Shown here one piece after another: positions 8,247 through 15,326 of a stretch of DNA of 56,186 nt. The stretch is from the IMG/VR virus record IMGVR_UViG_3300035670_000259, positions 1 through 56,186 of that record; one strand, 5' to 3'. The stretch comes from a virus. The position numbers and the translations under genes were made by a program. The notes beneath the pieces are model-generated. The model was not told the origin of the DNA and ran no database searches. It saw only the letters and a list, made by a program, of their open reading frames with translations. How positions within the stretch are numbered: position 1 is the first letter of the stretch; each line of letters begins with the position of its first letter.

Positions 8247-8487
8247 GAATACTGATTTTCAAAATCGCACTGAGGCTGACGAGTTCTCTCGCAGCCTTGG
8301 GGCATCCTCTAGTAAATTTCGAAAAAATCAAGCTTTAAGACAATCTTCGCTTGACTTGACATTTGAAAACCACTATGATGGTAATACAATTTTAGAGCAT
8401 TATGAAAATGCTGGTGGTTATTTAGAATTTGAAGATGGAACTATTAGCAGACATTACATAAGACGAGAAAAACGTTTTGATGATTAG
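8221..8487 (+). CDS. Hypothetical protein, 88 aa
   Basis: Overlaps the previous gene by 26 bases. Polar, strand/helix mixed, with no membrane segment. One of the few genes here ending in TAG; the next in-frame stop is seven codons on. Function unknown. Confidence 0.6.
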   Translation: MPKLTIRFENTDFQNRTEADEFSRSLGASSSKFRKNQALRQSSLDLTFENHYDGNTILEHYENAGGYLEFEDGTISRHYIRREKRFDD

Positions 8488-8516
8488 TCTGTTATCAACC
8501 TACATTGAGGTTAGTT

Positions 8517-8837
8517 ATGAAAACAAAGTCTGCCTACACACAAGAAGAGACAGCGCAGCTGCTCGAACTGTATAAGAAGTATGGTACTGAGCATATCGAA
8601 GAAATTGCTAAAGAACTGAATAAGCCAGTTAAAAGTGTCAGAAGTAAGCTAGTTAAAGAAAAAGTTTATGTAGCAGGCGACACTGGCTATGTCAAAAAAA
8701 CTGGAAAGAGTAAAAAAGAACTGTTGAGAGATTTAGAAAGTATTATCGACATTGATACTTCAGGTCTTACAGGCGCTACTAAAGAGTCTATTAGCAGTCT
8801 TATAGACTTCCTAAAAAGGATGAAATCAAATGAATGA
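8517..8837 (+). CDS. Helix-turn-helix/Myb-like DNA-binding protein
   Basis: 106 residues from the ATG at 8517, placed after TTGAGG. The N-terminal half, YTQEETAQLLELYKKYG followed by IEEIAKELNKPVKSVRSKLV, has the three-helix SANT/Myb-like pattern common in large phages. It may act as a transcription or DNA-packaging accessory; the C-terminal half is helical and unassigned. Confidence 0.65.
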   Translation: MKTKSAYTQEETAQLLELYKKYGTEHIEEIAKELNKPVKSVRSKLVKEKVYVAGDTGYVKKTGKSKKELLRDLESIIDIDTSGLTGATKESISSLIDFLKRMKSNE

Positions 8838-9201
8838 TGAACTAAGAGAATCTATTTTTAACCTAATTAAAGGCTTAGATACACTAGCTGAGGTTAAAAA
8901 AGTGCTTAAGGTTAATGATGTTAACGGAGCCGCAGCTGAAAGCTTTATTGCAAGATGGAATGGAAGAGAGATTCCTGAGCCTACCTATCCAGGTAAAAAA
9001 CTAGTAGTAGAGAATAAGGCTATTGAAGAAGCTCCAGTAGTTAAAGAAGTAGAGCCTGAAGTTTTAGTTACCGAAGAGCCAGAAATTTTAGTCACAGAAG
9101 TAGTAGATATTCTAGTTACAGAAGTGGCTGAAGCTGTAGCTGAGGAACCAGAAGCAGTTGAAGAGTCTGAGTCTACCCCTAGCTACAAATTTAGAAGATA
9201 A
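8830..9201 (+). CDS. Acidic protein with Val-Thr-Glu repeats
   Basis: 123 residues. The N-terminal half is helical; residues 75-105 carry imperfect repeats of the form ILVTE, spaced by acidic residues, ending in an extended Glu-rich tail and SYKFRR. The repeat suggests a flexible or protein-binding tail. Overlaps the HTH gene by 8 bases, so the two may work together. Function unknown. Confidence 0.65.
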   Translation: MNDELRESIFNLIKGLDTLAEVKKVLKVNDVNGAAAESFIARWNGREIPEPTYPGKKLVVENKAIEEAPVVKEVEPEVLVTEEPEILVTEVVDILVTEVAEAVAEEPEAVEESESTPSYKFRR

Positions 9202-9208
9202 TTTTTTC

Positions 9209-9237
9209 TTGCCATCTGCTTAAATATTTGATAATCT
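9209..9237 (+). promoter_or_regulatory. Sigma70-like promoter upstream of the Hsp20 pair
   Basis: TTGCCA (9209-9214), 17 bases, TAATCT (9232-9237). Confidence 0.6.
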
Positions 9238-9243
9238 TATAAC

Positions 9244-9274
9244 TGAAGTTGGAAATGCCTATTGGGTTTCCAAC
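9244..9274 (+). promoter_or_regulatory. Hairpin in the 5' leader of the Hsp20 transcript
   Basis: AAGTTGGAAA pairs with TTTCCAACTT (10 base pairs, about 11-base loop) immediately downstream of the promoter. It does not cover the ribosome site at 9290. It may protect the 5' end of the RNA or regulate the heat-shock-like operon. Confidence 0.5.
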
Positions 9275-9300
9275 TTATCTTGCTTAATAAGGAGAAAAAG

Positions 9301-9519
9301 ATGATTAATACATATGCTGCCCATTGGGGCATTGATACTTTGCAAAATGCAAAAAAATACTACGTAAAGACTATGGTGCATGATGAAGCTTTAGCAGCAC
9401 CTCTTAACTCTTTTATCGACGCGCAAACCGACTTTGCAAAAAGCGTTGTGAAGTCAGTAGATCAATTTACTACAGCTTTTAGTAAATCTACTGCTGACTG
9501 GTTGAAACTAAAGGAGTAA
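9301..9519 (+). CDS. Small helical protein, phasin-like pattern
   Basis: 72 residues from ATG 9301 with a strong AAGGAG site. The C-terminal half (AQTDFAKSVVKSVDQFTTAF) is an amphipathic helix like those in phasins. It precedes the small heat-shock gene by 7 bases, so it is probably translated with it. Function unknown. Confidence 0.65.
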   Translation: MINTYAAHWGIDTLQNAKKYYVKTMVHDEALAAPLNSFIDAQTDFAKSVVKSVDQFTTAFSKSTADWLKLKE

Positions 9520-9526
9520 GAGGAGA

Positions 9527-9979
9527 ATGTACATGACACATACTAAACCAAACACTATCTTTGATATTAACAAATTCACCCCCTATGCTGTAGGCTTTGA
9601 TCGAGTTTTTGACCAGATGGCTAACTATCTGCAAAACCAAGCCAAGAGCACTGGATACCCTCCATACAATATTAGCCAGCTAGAAGATAACAAATATCTA
9701 ATCGAAGTTGCACTAGCTGGTGTCCCTAAAGAAGATATTTCTCTAGTAGAAGAAAATAGTACTCTTACTATTTCTTATACTCCAGAAGAGCAAAAGCAAA
9801 CTGATGGAATGGGATGGCTCTACAAAGGAATTGCCTCTAGAGCCTTTACTCAGAAGTTTAGCCTAGCAGATAACGTAAAAGTTAAATCTGCAAAAATGGT
9901 TAACGGTATGTTGACTATTGAACTACAACGCATTATTCCAGATGCTAAGAAGCCTAAGCAGATTCTTATCACTGAATAA
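9527..9979 (+). CDS. hsp20: Small heat-shock protein, Hsp20/IbpA type
   Basis: 150 residues. The alpha-crystallin domain runs from about 42 to 142: YNISQLEDNKYLIEVALAGVPKEDI, a variable loop, then AFTQKFSLADNVKVKSAKMVNGMLTIEL, with the conserved NGxLxI motif. ATP-independent holdase that keeps proteins soluble during infection, as in T4-like cyanophages. ATG at 9527 has GAGGAG upstream; a second ATG at 9533 is also possible. Terminator follows. Confidence 0.93.
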   Translation: MYMTHTKPNTIFDINKFTPYAVGFDRVFDQMANYLQNQAKSTGYPPYNISQLEDNKYLIEVALAGVPKEDISLVEENSTLTISYTPEEQKQTDGMGWLYKGIASRAFTQKFSLADNVKVKSAKMVNGMLTIELQRIIPDAKKPKQILITE

Positions 9980-9990
9980 GTAAACTTTTT

Positions 9991-10024
9991 GAAGGGCTCG
10001 CTACTAGAGCCCTTCACTTTTCTC
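9991..10024 (+). terminator. Rho-independent terminator after Hsp20
   Basis: GAAGGGCTC pairs with GAGCCCTTC around a 7-base loop, followed by ACTTTTCT. Confidence 0.8.
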
Positions 10025-10053
10025 TAGCCTAGTGCTACTTTTTTTGTTATAGT
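10025..10053 (+). promoter_or_regulatory. Promoter with leaderless geometry
   Basis: TAGCCT (10025-10030), 17 bases, TATAGT (10048-10053). ATG at 10060 is six bases past the -10 box and has no Shine-Dalgarno sequence. Confidence 0.6.
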
Positions 10054-10059
10054 ATTAAA

Positions 10060-10389
10060 ATGATTCAAAAGTCTTGGAACGATAAAAAAATAAATAAATT
10101 CTGCAGAGAGAATAAGTACACTCAAGTATTTAACTCTGCCTATAAGGAGTTGTCTGTTCCGGTATACGTAGTTACGAATTATAAAGATCGTAATAATTCT
10201 GAACTACAACGAGTTGTAGAATGGTGCAAAGAGCACTGTCTTTATAGATTTGAAATTTGTCAGTGGCATTTAGGATACGAAAATAATATTTTCCTTAAAT
10301 TTTTCTCTAGACAAGACTATACAAACTATGATAGATTCTATGACAGAACGTTCTTACCGAGAATAGACGTTGAAGTAAGAGCAAAATGA
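10060..10389 (+). CDS. Hypothetical protein, 109 aa
   Basis: Not recognised. Rich in aromatic residues and Lys/Arg, no membrane segment. Probably translated from a leaderless mRNA because the -10 box is six bases upstream. Its TGA overlaps the next ATG. Confidence 0.65.
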   Translation: MIQKSWNDKKINKFCRENKYTQVFNSAYKELSVPVYVVTNYKDRNNSELQRVVEWCKEHCLYRFEICQWHLGYENNIFLKFFSRQDYTNYDRFYDRTFLPRIDVEVRAK

Positions 10390-10847
10390 AGTATTTAATT
10401 CTCATTACTGCGCTAATAGCAGCGCCTGCAAAGGCAGAAGAAAGCCAAATACGAGGAACGGTAATTGATCACTATACTTATGTGACAGAGAATATCCCTC
10501 GAACTCGCAAAGAGTGTTCAGAGGTTGAGATTCCTGTGTATGGTGATAGAACTCGTAACGGCAATGCTGCAGAGGGGGCTTTGTTAGGCATGGTTCTTGG
10601 CGGTGTTATCGGTAAAGGTATTACTGGTAAGGACGACGGAGCTGCTGTTGGCGCAGTAATGGGTGGAATTATTGGCGCTGACCAAGGTGCCAAGCCTAAA
10701 ACTGATAGAGTGATTACTGGGTACACAAGAGAGACTCAGTGTTCAGATGTCACTTATAGTGAACAAGTAAAAAAACGTGTGTATGACTATTCTACAATTA
10801 AATTTACTGTAGAAGGTCAACAGTATATTATTGATTTCGTTAAATAA
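10386..10847 (+). CDS. Exported glycine-zipper protein
   Basis: 153 residues. Signal peptide MKYLILITALIAAPAKA with cleavage before EE. Residues 55-100 hold GALLGMVLGGVIGKGITG and a second AVGAVMGGIIGADQGA stretch, the glycine-zipper (2TM) pattern of outer-membrane proteins in the RickA/YMGG group. Cys residues flank it. Might alter the envelope during infection or exclude other phages. Confidence 0.75.
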   Translation: MKYLILITALIAAPAKAEESQIRGTVIDHYTYVTENIPRTRKECSEVEIPVYGDRTRNGNAAEGALLGMVLGGVIGKGITGKDDGAAVGAVMGGIIGADQGAKPKTDRVITGYTRETQCSDVTYSEQVKKRVYDYSTIKFTVEGQQYIIDFVK

Positions 10848-10850
10848 CGT

Positions 10851-10926
10851 TTCCTGATAGCTCAGTTGGTAGAGCAGCTGACTGTTAATCAGCGGGTCCC
10901 AGGTTCGAGCCCTGGTCAGGGAGCCA
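10851..10926 (+). tRNA. tRNA-Asn (GTT)
   Basis: Cloverleaf with 7-bp acceptor (one wobble), D-arm GCTC/GAGC, anticodon loop giving GTT, T-loop TTCGAGC and encoded CCA. First tRNA of the island. Confidence 0.95.
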
Positions 10927-11010
10927 AAATACACGGTACTGTCTTTGTAATCCGAAGACGGCTAAGTCGCCCTAGGGTCGAGTGGGTAGAGCCATTAACT
11001 ATTATAGAGG
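10927..11010 (+). other. Unassigned spacer with tRNA-like scraps
   Basis: Contains a GTCTT/AAGAC hairpin with a loop including TGTAA, and GGCT/AGCC that could pair. No full cloverleaf can be drawn. May be a decayed tRNA or a small structured RNA. Confidence 0.3.
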
Positions 11011-11015
11011 CATAA

Positions 11016-11129
11016 ATGCTAATCTGGCTAGCAAGTAATTTAATTTGGTTATCTGCTACAGGAGCATTGATTGCTATAGTTGTTCTTTTATTGCTACTAT
11101 ATGATGCGTATAAAGAATTAAAACACTAA
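11016..11129 (+). CDS. Small membrane protein, 37 aa
   Basis: One membrane segment covers most of the chain (LIWLSATGALIAIVVLLLLLY), with a Lys/His tail. ATAGAGG precedes the ATG at 11016. Tiny ORF between tRNAs; unknown. Confidence 0.5.
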   Translation: MLIWLASNLIWLSATGALIAIVVLLLLLYDAYKELKH

Positions 11130-11133
11130 TTTT

Positions 11134-11209
11134 TGCGGGGTAGAGAAGCGGCATCTCGTTTGGCTCATAACCAAAAGATCGTGGGTTCGAGTCCCACCCA
11201 TCGCAACCA
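11134..11209 (+). tRNA. tRNA-fMet-like (CAT)
   Basis: Anticodon loop CTCATAA in stem TTTGG/CCAAA, T-arm GTGGG/CCCAC, encoded CCA. The start TGCGGGGT and end CGCAACCA resemble bacterial initiator tRNA more than the other three CAT tRNAs here; initiator identity is inferred. Confidence 0.85.
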
Positions 11210-11226
11210 AATTAAGAGTGCTAAAG

Positions 11227-11388
11227 ATGCTTACTACTAGACTAGTATACGCTTTAACAGGACTATTAGTTCTGCTCAAGCTTACTGAAGAAATTTCTTG
11301 GTCTTGGTGGGCGGTCTTTAGCGCTCTATTAATTTATGAAGGTTTAGGTTTTATATACGGATTTATGTCCGCATTTAAACGTAGATAA
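11227..11388 (+). CDS. Small membrane protein, 53 aa
   Basis: Two hydrophobic segments (LVYALTGLLVLLKL and WAVFSALLIYEGLGFIYGF) and a basic C-terminus. Lies between tRNAs; no recognised family. Confidence 0.5.
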   Translation: MLTTRLVYALTGLLVLLKLTEEISWSWWAVFSALLIYEGLGFIYGFMSAFKRR

Positions 11389-11402
11389 ATCTAATCTTTA
11401 CT

Positions 11403-11479
11403 GACTCCGTAGCTCAGCTGGATAGAGCAAGTGCCTTCTAAGCACTGGGTCGAGGGTTCGAGTCCTTCCGGGGTCGCCA
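11403..11479 (+). tRNA. tRNA-Arg (TCT)
   Basis: Acceptor GACTCCG/CGGGGTC, anticodon loop CTTCTAA, T-loop TTCGAGT, encoded CCA. Reads AGA, a common codon in this AT-rich genome. Confidence 0.95.
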
Positions 11480-11487
11480 ATAATAAC

Positions 11488-11562
11488 GCGGGTGTAACTC
11501 AGAGGTAGAGTGTCAGCCTTCCAAGCTGTTCGTCGTGGGTTCGATTCCCATCGCCCGCTCCA
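11488..11562 (+). tRNA. tRNA-Gly (TCC)
   Basis: Acceptor GCGGGTG/CGCCCGC, anticodon loop CTTCCAA, T-loop TTCGATT, encoded CCA. Confidence 0.95.
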
Positions 11563-11567
11563 ATTTT

Positions 11568-11616
11568 ATGACCGAGCGTCCCTGTACTGGTCTAGTCACC
11601 TTTATACATCTCGGTC
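11568..11616 (+). other. Hairpin after tRNA-Gly
   Basis: GACCGAG and CTCGGTC are complementary across about 34 bases; possible processing signal or small RNA. No poly-T follows directly. Confidence 0.35.
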
Positions 11617-11645
11617 GTCTTATAGTAAAAATTTAGGATAAAACC

Positions 11646-11741
11646 ATGTTAAGCTTGTATAAATTATTCTTTTCTGCCTATATTGGGGATAGGAGTACTC
11701 ATAGAGTACATCACTCCAAGTACGAGGATTTGTGCCAATAA
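11646..11741 (+). CDS. Small ORF, 31 aa, upstream of alternative oxidase
   Basis: MLSLYKLFFS start, His/Arg-rich tail; TAGGAT ahead of the ATG. Its TAA abuts the oxidase ATG exactly, which suggests translational coupling. Could be a real peptide or just a coupling leader. Confidence 0.4.
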   Translation: MLSLYKLFFSAYIGDRSTHRVHHSKYEDLCQ

Positions 11742-12344
11742 ATGACTCCAGAGCCTGTCAACTTCTCAGATTACGTTGCTATTGGACTAACTAAAGTCTT
11801 TCGTTGGTTTGCGGATACTTTCTTTGCTAAGCGTTACGGTCATAGAGCAGTTGTATTAGAAACTGTAGCAGGAGTACCTGGTATGGTTGCAGGCATGTGG
11901 CAGCATCTTCGTAGCTTACGCAAGATGCAACCGGATCAAAGAGGGTGGATTAAAACTCTACTTGAAGAAGCAGAAAATGAACGTATGCATCTTATGATTT
12001 TTATTGAGATTGCTAAACCAAATATATTTGAGCGCGCTTTAGTCATGCTTGCTCAGTTTTTATTCTGGCATTTTTACTTTATTCTTTATGTATTTTTCCC
12101 ACGTACTGCGCATCGTATGATTGGATATTTTGAAAACGAAGCAGTTATAAGTTATACACAATATTTAGAAGAAATCGACGCAGGACGTGTTGAAAACATA
12201 CCAGCACCTCAAATCGCTATTGATTACTACAATTTATCTTCAGATGCCCGTTTACGTGATGTAGTTATTTGCGTAAGAGCAGATGAACAAGGTCATGCAG
12301 ATGTTAATCATAATATGGCCAATACCCTTGATAAAACACTTTAA
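11742..12344 (+). CDS. aox: Alternative oxidase (ubiquinol oxidase, di-iron)
   Basis: 200 residues. All four hallmark blocks are present: LET (39-41), NERMHL (79-84), FENEA (130-134, for LEEEA) and RADEQGH (179-185), supplying the Glu and His ligands of the di-iron centre. Hydrophobic helices between them fit an interfacial inner-membrane protein. The enzyme oxidises ubiquinol with oxygen without pumping protons. Cyanophages carry a related plastoquinol oxidase; one beside tRNAs in what looks like a heterotroph phage is notable. It would bypass the cytochrome chain and limit over-reduction during infection. Confidence 0.93.
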   Translation: MTPEPVNFSDYVAIGLTKVFRWFADTFFAKRYGHRAVVLETVAGVPGMVAGMWQHLRSLRKMQPDQRGWIKTLLEEAENERMHLMIFIEIAKPNIFERALVMLAQFLFWHFYFILYVFFPRTAHRMIGYFENEAVISYTQYLEEIDAGRVENIPAPQIAIDYYNLSSDARLRDVVICVRADEQGHADVNHNMANTLDKTL

Positions 12345-12357
12345 TAAAGTGTATATA

Positions 12358-12433
12358 GCCGCTATAGCTCATTTGGTAGAGCAGTTGATTAGTAATCATC
12401 AGGTGGGGAGTTCGAATCTCTCTAGCGGCACCA
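12358..12433 (+). tRNA. tRNA-Thr (AGT)
   Basis: Acceptor GCCGCTA/TAGCGGC, anticodon loop TTAGTAA giving AGT, T-loop TTCGAAT, encoded CCA. One T-T mismatch in the anticodon stem. A34 is rare for bacterial tRNA-Thr and would need A-to-I editing to read widely. Confidence 0.88.
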
Positions 12434-12451
12434 TAATTTAAAGTAATAGAT

Positions 12452-12970
12452 ATGACTCTCAATACAATCCTACATAAAAATAATGAATATCTTAGTTTTC
12501 AAAGTACTGGAAACGCAGCAAGATTTATTATGCCTTTTGCCAAAGAGATAATTGGTGAAAATAAAGTAGGATTTGATATTGGCTGCATGAAGCCAGAATG
12601 GGCATATCCAAACTCTATACTTATAGATTTAGCATTTGACGATCCCTACGATGCTTACAATCTTCCAAAACTAGACTCTCTACCTGACTATATTTTTTCT
12701 TCTCATTGCTTAGAGCATTTACCTGATTGGGTAGGCGCCTTAAACTATTGGGCAGATAATCTAAAGTCTGGTGGTGTTCTATTTCTATACTTGCCGCACG
12801 AGTCTCAATCTTACTGGAGACCTTGGCATAATAGAAAACACTACCACATGTTTAATCCTATGATGCTTAAACTATACTTTGATGAAAACCCTGAGCGCTG
12901 GACTAAAAGCTTTGTGTCTCAAGGGGCAGACTTAAATAATAGTTTCTGTTGTGTAGCGCAAAAAGCTTAA
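12452..12970 (+). CDS. SAM-dependent methyltransferase, type 11-like
   Basis: 172 residues. VGFDIGCMKPEW is a shortened motif I, SSHCLEHLPDWVGALNYW the motif IV block (usual form S..vLEHv.d) and LKSGGVLFLYLPHES the motif VI strand. Typical of small-molecule or glycan methyltransferases. Substrate unknown. Terminator follows directly. Confidence 0.75.
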   Translation: MTLNTILHKNNEYLSFQSTGNAARFIMPFAKEIIGENKVGFDIGCMKPEWAYPNSILIDLAFDDPYDAYNLPKLDSLPDYIFSSHCLEHLPDWVGALNYWADNLKSGGVLFLYLPHESQSYWRPWHNRKHYHMFNPMMLKLYFDENPERWTKSFVSQGADLNNSFCCVAQKA

Positions 12971-13004
12971 GTAAGAGCTACTTAAGCTACTAGCTTTTTT
13001 TCTA
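12966..13004 (+). terminator. Terminator after methyltransferase
   Basis: GCTTAAGTA pairs with TACTTAAGC around AGAGC; a run of seven T follows eight bases later. The stem includes the stop codon. Confidence 0.6.
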
Positions 13005-13011
13005 AGTGTCT

Positions 13012-13040
13012 TGCTAGAATACTGTTTTTATGCTATCTTT
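13012..13040 (+). promoter_or_regulatory. Sigma70-like promoter with extended -10
   Basis: TTGCTA (13012-13017), 17 bases ending ATGC, TATCTT (13035-13040). Confidence 0.65.
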
Positions 13041-13070
13041 ATTAAAAGATGGAACAGAAAGGTAACTAAC

Positions 13071-13370
13071 ATGTATGCAGTCAAAAAGCTATCTAATAAG
13101 TCTTTTGCAGTTACTAACCTAGAAGATGAGCCTAAAACCTATAATGTTACTAAGAGTACTAAAGGCTTTTATTCTTGTGACTGCATGGGTTATGCTCGTC
13201 AAAAAGATAAGACACAACACAAGCATTGTTTGATGGTAAAAGCTCTTGAAGAGCTAGAAGACTTCGATAGTATGGTACTAGACGAAGACTGGAAGGTAGT
13301 AAGCGCCTATTCTATGAAAGAAGCGCTAGACCAACTAGAGTCATTTATGGATGAAGTAATCAAGGGGTAA
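13071..13370 (+). CDS. SWIM-type zinc-finger protein
   Basis: 99 residues from ATG 13071, behind AGGTAA. YNVTKSTKGFYSCDCMGYA with a later KHCLMVKAL gives the C-x-C...H-C order of SWIM zinc fingers, which bind DNA or proteins. Found in many phages as a short stand-alone protein. The C-terminal half is acidic and helical. Confidence 0.75.
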   Translation: MYAVKKLSNKSFAVTNLEDEPKTYNVTKSTKGFYSCDCMGYARQKDKTQHKHCLMVKALEELEDFDSMVLDEDWKVVSAYSMKEALDQLESFMDEVIKG

Positions 13371-13373
13371 CTC

Positions 13374-13718
13374 ATGCTGATTAATATTGCTAATCTTGAT
13401 ACAGAGTACGAAGATAAACAATTTATTGTATCTTATCCAGATGCTTGGACAATGGACCGAAGCATGTGTATCATTATTAGTAAGCTGCTTTATGAGCTTG
13501 CTAACTATGTCTCTGACTATCCTGGTGATTATAACTCTCTAGAAGATTGGGTGCATGATATTCATACTCATGCACACTCTCTAAGTGAATATGCTAATAT
13601 TGTCTCTTGTAGAGACGAGATTGAAGAAGCACATATTCTTCAAGACGCAAAGAATGCTTTTAAATTTGTTTCTGGATATCTAGAAGAACTATGGGCGAAT
13701 AATGAATCTGATTTTTGA
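13374..13718 (+). CDS. Hypothetical protein, 114 aa
   Basis: Acidic, mostly helical, with a His-rich HDIHTHAHS stretch (residues 60-68). No known family. Ends inside the next gene (17-base overlap). Confidence 0.65.
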   Translation: MLINIANLDTEYEDKQFIVSYPDAWTMDRSMCIIISKLLYELANYVSDYPGDYNSLEDWVHDIHTHAHSLSEYANIVSCRDEIEEAHILQDAKNAFKFVSGYLEELWANNESDF

Positions 13719-14415
13719 TGTAGATGGGACTCTAACTCCAGCTAGAGAACAGATTGATAAATACTTCAAAATGGAACTAGAACTTCTAGCTAAGTCAGAG
13801 AATATCTACCTAGCTACAGGAAGTGACTACGCTAAAACAGTTGAGCAGCTTGGACAAGATTTTCTTGAGAATCATGTAGCCTACAGTTTTAATTGTTCTG
13901 GTAACTCTATTTGGAGACAAGGTAAAGAAGTATACAGAAATGACTGGACTCTTTACCCAGAGATTGAAGCGTGGTTAAATAAAAAACTGCAAGAAAGCAA
14001 GTTTCCTATTAGAACAGGTAATCATATTGAGGCTAGACCTGGCATGGTAAATTTTACTATTCTAGGTAGAAATGCAACTATTGCTCAACGTGCAGCCTAT
14101 ATGCAATTTGACTTCGATAACCACGAAAGAACGGCTCTTGCAGAAGAGTTTAATGAAATCTTTTCAGGTCCTTACGAAGTTACTGCTCAAGTTGCAGGTG
14201 CTACTGGTTTTGATATTTATCCTAAAGGAAAAGATAAGAGTCAAATCCTTAACTGGTTTAAAAATATTCCTGTAGTATTTTTTGGGGATGATATGCAGCC
14301 AGGCGGAAACGATTATAGCTTAGCTCAAGCAATTAAAAACAGAAAATTAGAAGGAGACGCTGTATATCCAGTAGAAGCCCCTTTTGATACTCGGTTCAAA
14401 CTATCTTTGCTTTAA
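13702..14415 (+). CDS. HAD-family phosphomannomutase-like protein
   Basis: 237 residues. HAD motif I FDVDGTLTPAR (Asp6, Asp8), motif II-like ATGSDYAKT, then IEARPGMVNFTILGRNA and FFGDDMQPGGNDYSLAQAI. These last two blocks match eukaryote-type phosphomannomutase (PMM), where they bind substrate and metal. The reaction would be mannose 6-phosphate to mannose 1-phosphate. The phage also encodes a GDP-mannose 4,6-dehydratase, which fits a GDP-mannose route. A Cof-type sugar phosphatase is the alternative. Confidence 0.8.
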   Translation: MNLIFDVDGTLTPAREQIDKYFKMELELLAKSENIYLATGSDYAKTVEQLGQDFLENHVAYSFNCSGNSIWRQGKEVYRNDWTLYPEIEAWLNKKLQESKFPIRTGNHIEARPGMVNFTILGRNATIAQRAAYMQFDFDNHERTALAEEFNEIFSGPYEVTAQVAGATGFDIYPKGKDKSQILNWFKNIPVVFFGDDMQPGGNDYSLAQAIKNRKLEGDAVYPVEAPFDTRFKLSLL

Positions 14416-14423
14416 CTTTTTTA

Positions 14424-14452
14424 TTGCTAAGTCATAATAGTTTTAGTATATT
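14424..14452 (+). promoter_or_regulatory. Promoter for the 14.46-kb small RNA
   Basis: TTGCTA (14424-14429), 17 bases, TATATT (14447-14452). No ORF of note follows until 14692, but a terminator closes at 14667. Confidence 0.65.
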
Positions 14453-14458
14453 AAATTA

Positions 14459-14667
14459 TACCCTAATACAAAAACAAAAGTTTTATGTATGAGGGGCTGG
14501 TCTGGTAAAGCCAGTAAACAAGAAACTTTACCACTGGTCAAGTTAAACTGTCCTTATCCCGAATAAAAATTGTTTAACCGTTATCCGCAGATGTAGTAAG
14601 TCCGCTATTTTCGGGAGCGGCATGTGGAACAGGAGCGCACTACGCAAAAATGTAGTGCGCTCTTTTA
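14459..14667 (+). ncRNA. Candidate structured small RNA with own promoter and terminator
   Basis: About 209 nt with no coding content. Pairing segments: GGTAAAG (14504-14510) with CTTTACC (14526-14532), and CCAGT (14511-14515) with ACTGG (14533-14537), which cross as in an H-type pseudoknot; GTTAAAC (14542-14548) with GTTTAAC (14571-14577); CCGCT with AGCGG (14602-14620). Promoter before and strong hairpin-T4 terminator after define a stand-alone transcript. Not recognised as 6S, tmRNA or RNase P RNA. Confidence 0.65.
14633..14667 (+). terminator. Rho-independent terminator of the small RNA
   Basis: GAGCGCACTAC pairs with GTAGTGCGCTC (11 bp, 8-base loop), followed by TTTT. Confidence 0.88.
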
Positions 14668-14691
14668 ATTTCAATAATATAAGGTCTTTTA

Positions 14692-15282
14692 ATGAGCGCT
14701 GCTTATTCCATTATTCGAAATGCCCATAAAAAGGGTTTAAAGATTCTAGGCGCCGGATGTTATTCAGCCGTATTAGAAACAAAAGACCCTAATACTGTTA
14801 TTAAAGTAGGTGCTGACATATTCGATCCTTATTTGTACTATGCAAAAGAGATTATGTCAAAACAGAATAAGCATTTTCCAAAAATTAAAAAACTCTATAT
14901 TGACAACGAGCACGGTTATTATATAGTTTATCTAGAGAAGCTTTTTGAAATGCAGAGTGCTCAGTTAGTTAAGTATCAAGAGATTTATGACTGGGCTGTA
15001 AAAGAAGAGGCAAAGCCTCAGTGGGTAGATACTACACTTGACGCAGCAGTTAATACTATTGTAGAACTAGCAGACTATCGCAGTTACGCAGAAATTGTGC
15101 AGGCTAAAACTACTGGAGATATTCTTCATGATGCTTGCAGACTAGACCTACACGAGTCTAATGTAATGTGTAGGAATGATGGTACTTTTGTTTTTGCAGA
15201 TCCTTTGTGCAACTATGAAATGTATGATGTACCAGAAGTCGAAGAATGGTTGGACCACGAGCTAGGAGTTACATTTAATTAG
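14692..15282 (+). CDS. Protein-kinase-like fold protein (paralogue of 51264-51881)
   Basis: 196 residues. GAGCYSAVLE is a glycine-rich loop, NTVIKVGAD carries the likely phosphate-binding Lys, LDLHESNVMCRNDGTFVFADP matches the catalytic-loop (H-x-x-N) and DxG-like region of small kinase-like phage proteins. Same motif order as the gene at 51264. May phosphorylate a host protein or a small molecule; activity is inferred. Confidence 0.7.
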   Translation: MSAAYSIIRNAHKKGLKILGAGCYSAVLETKDPNTVIKVGADIFDPYLYYAKEIMSKQNKHFPKIKKLYIDNEHGYYIVYLEKLFEMQSAQLVKYQEIYDWAVKEEAKPQWVDTTLDAAVNTIVELADYRSYAEIVQAKTTGDILHDACRLDLHESNVMCRNDGTFVFADPLCNYEMYDVPEVEEWLDHELGVTFN

Positions 15283-15285
15283 TGC

Positions 15286-15314
15286 TTGCTCTGTGATCTT
15301 TCATTTGTTATAGT
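15286..15314 (+). promoter_or_regulatory. Promoter for tRNA-Leu
   Basis: TTGCTC (15286-15291), 17 bases, TATAGT (15309-15314), 12 bases before the tRNA. Confidence 0.62.
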
Positions 15315-15326
15315 TATTTATACATA

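Noticed and set aside
10927-11010. Extra tRNA after tRNA-Asn
   Set aside because: Anticodon-like and T-arm-like scraps exist but no cloverleaf with 7-bp acceptor can be drawn.
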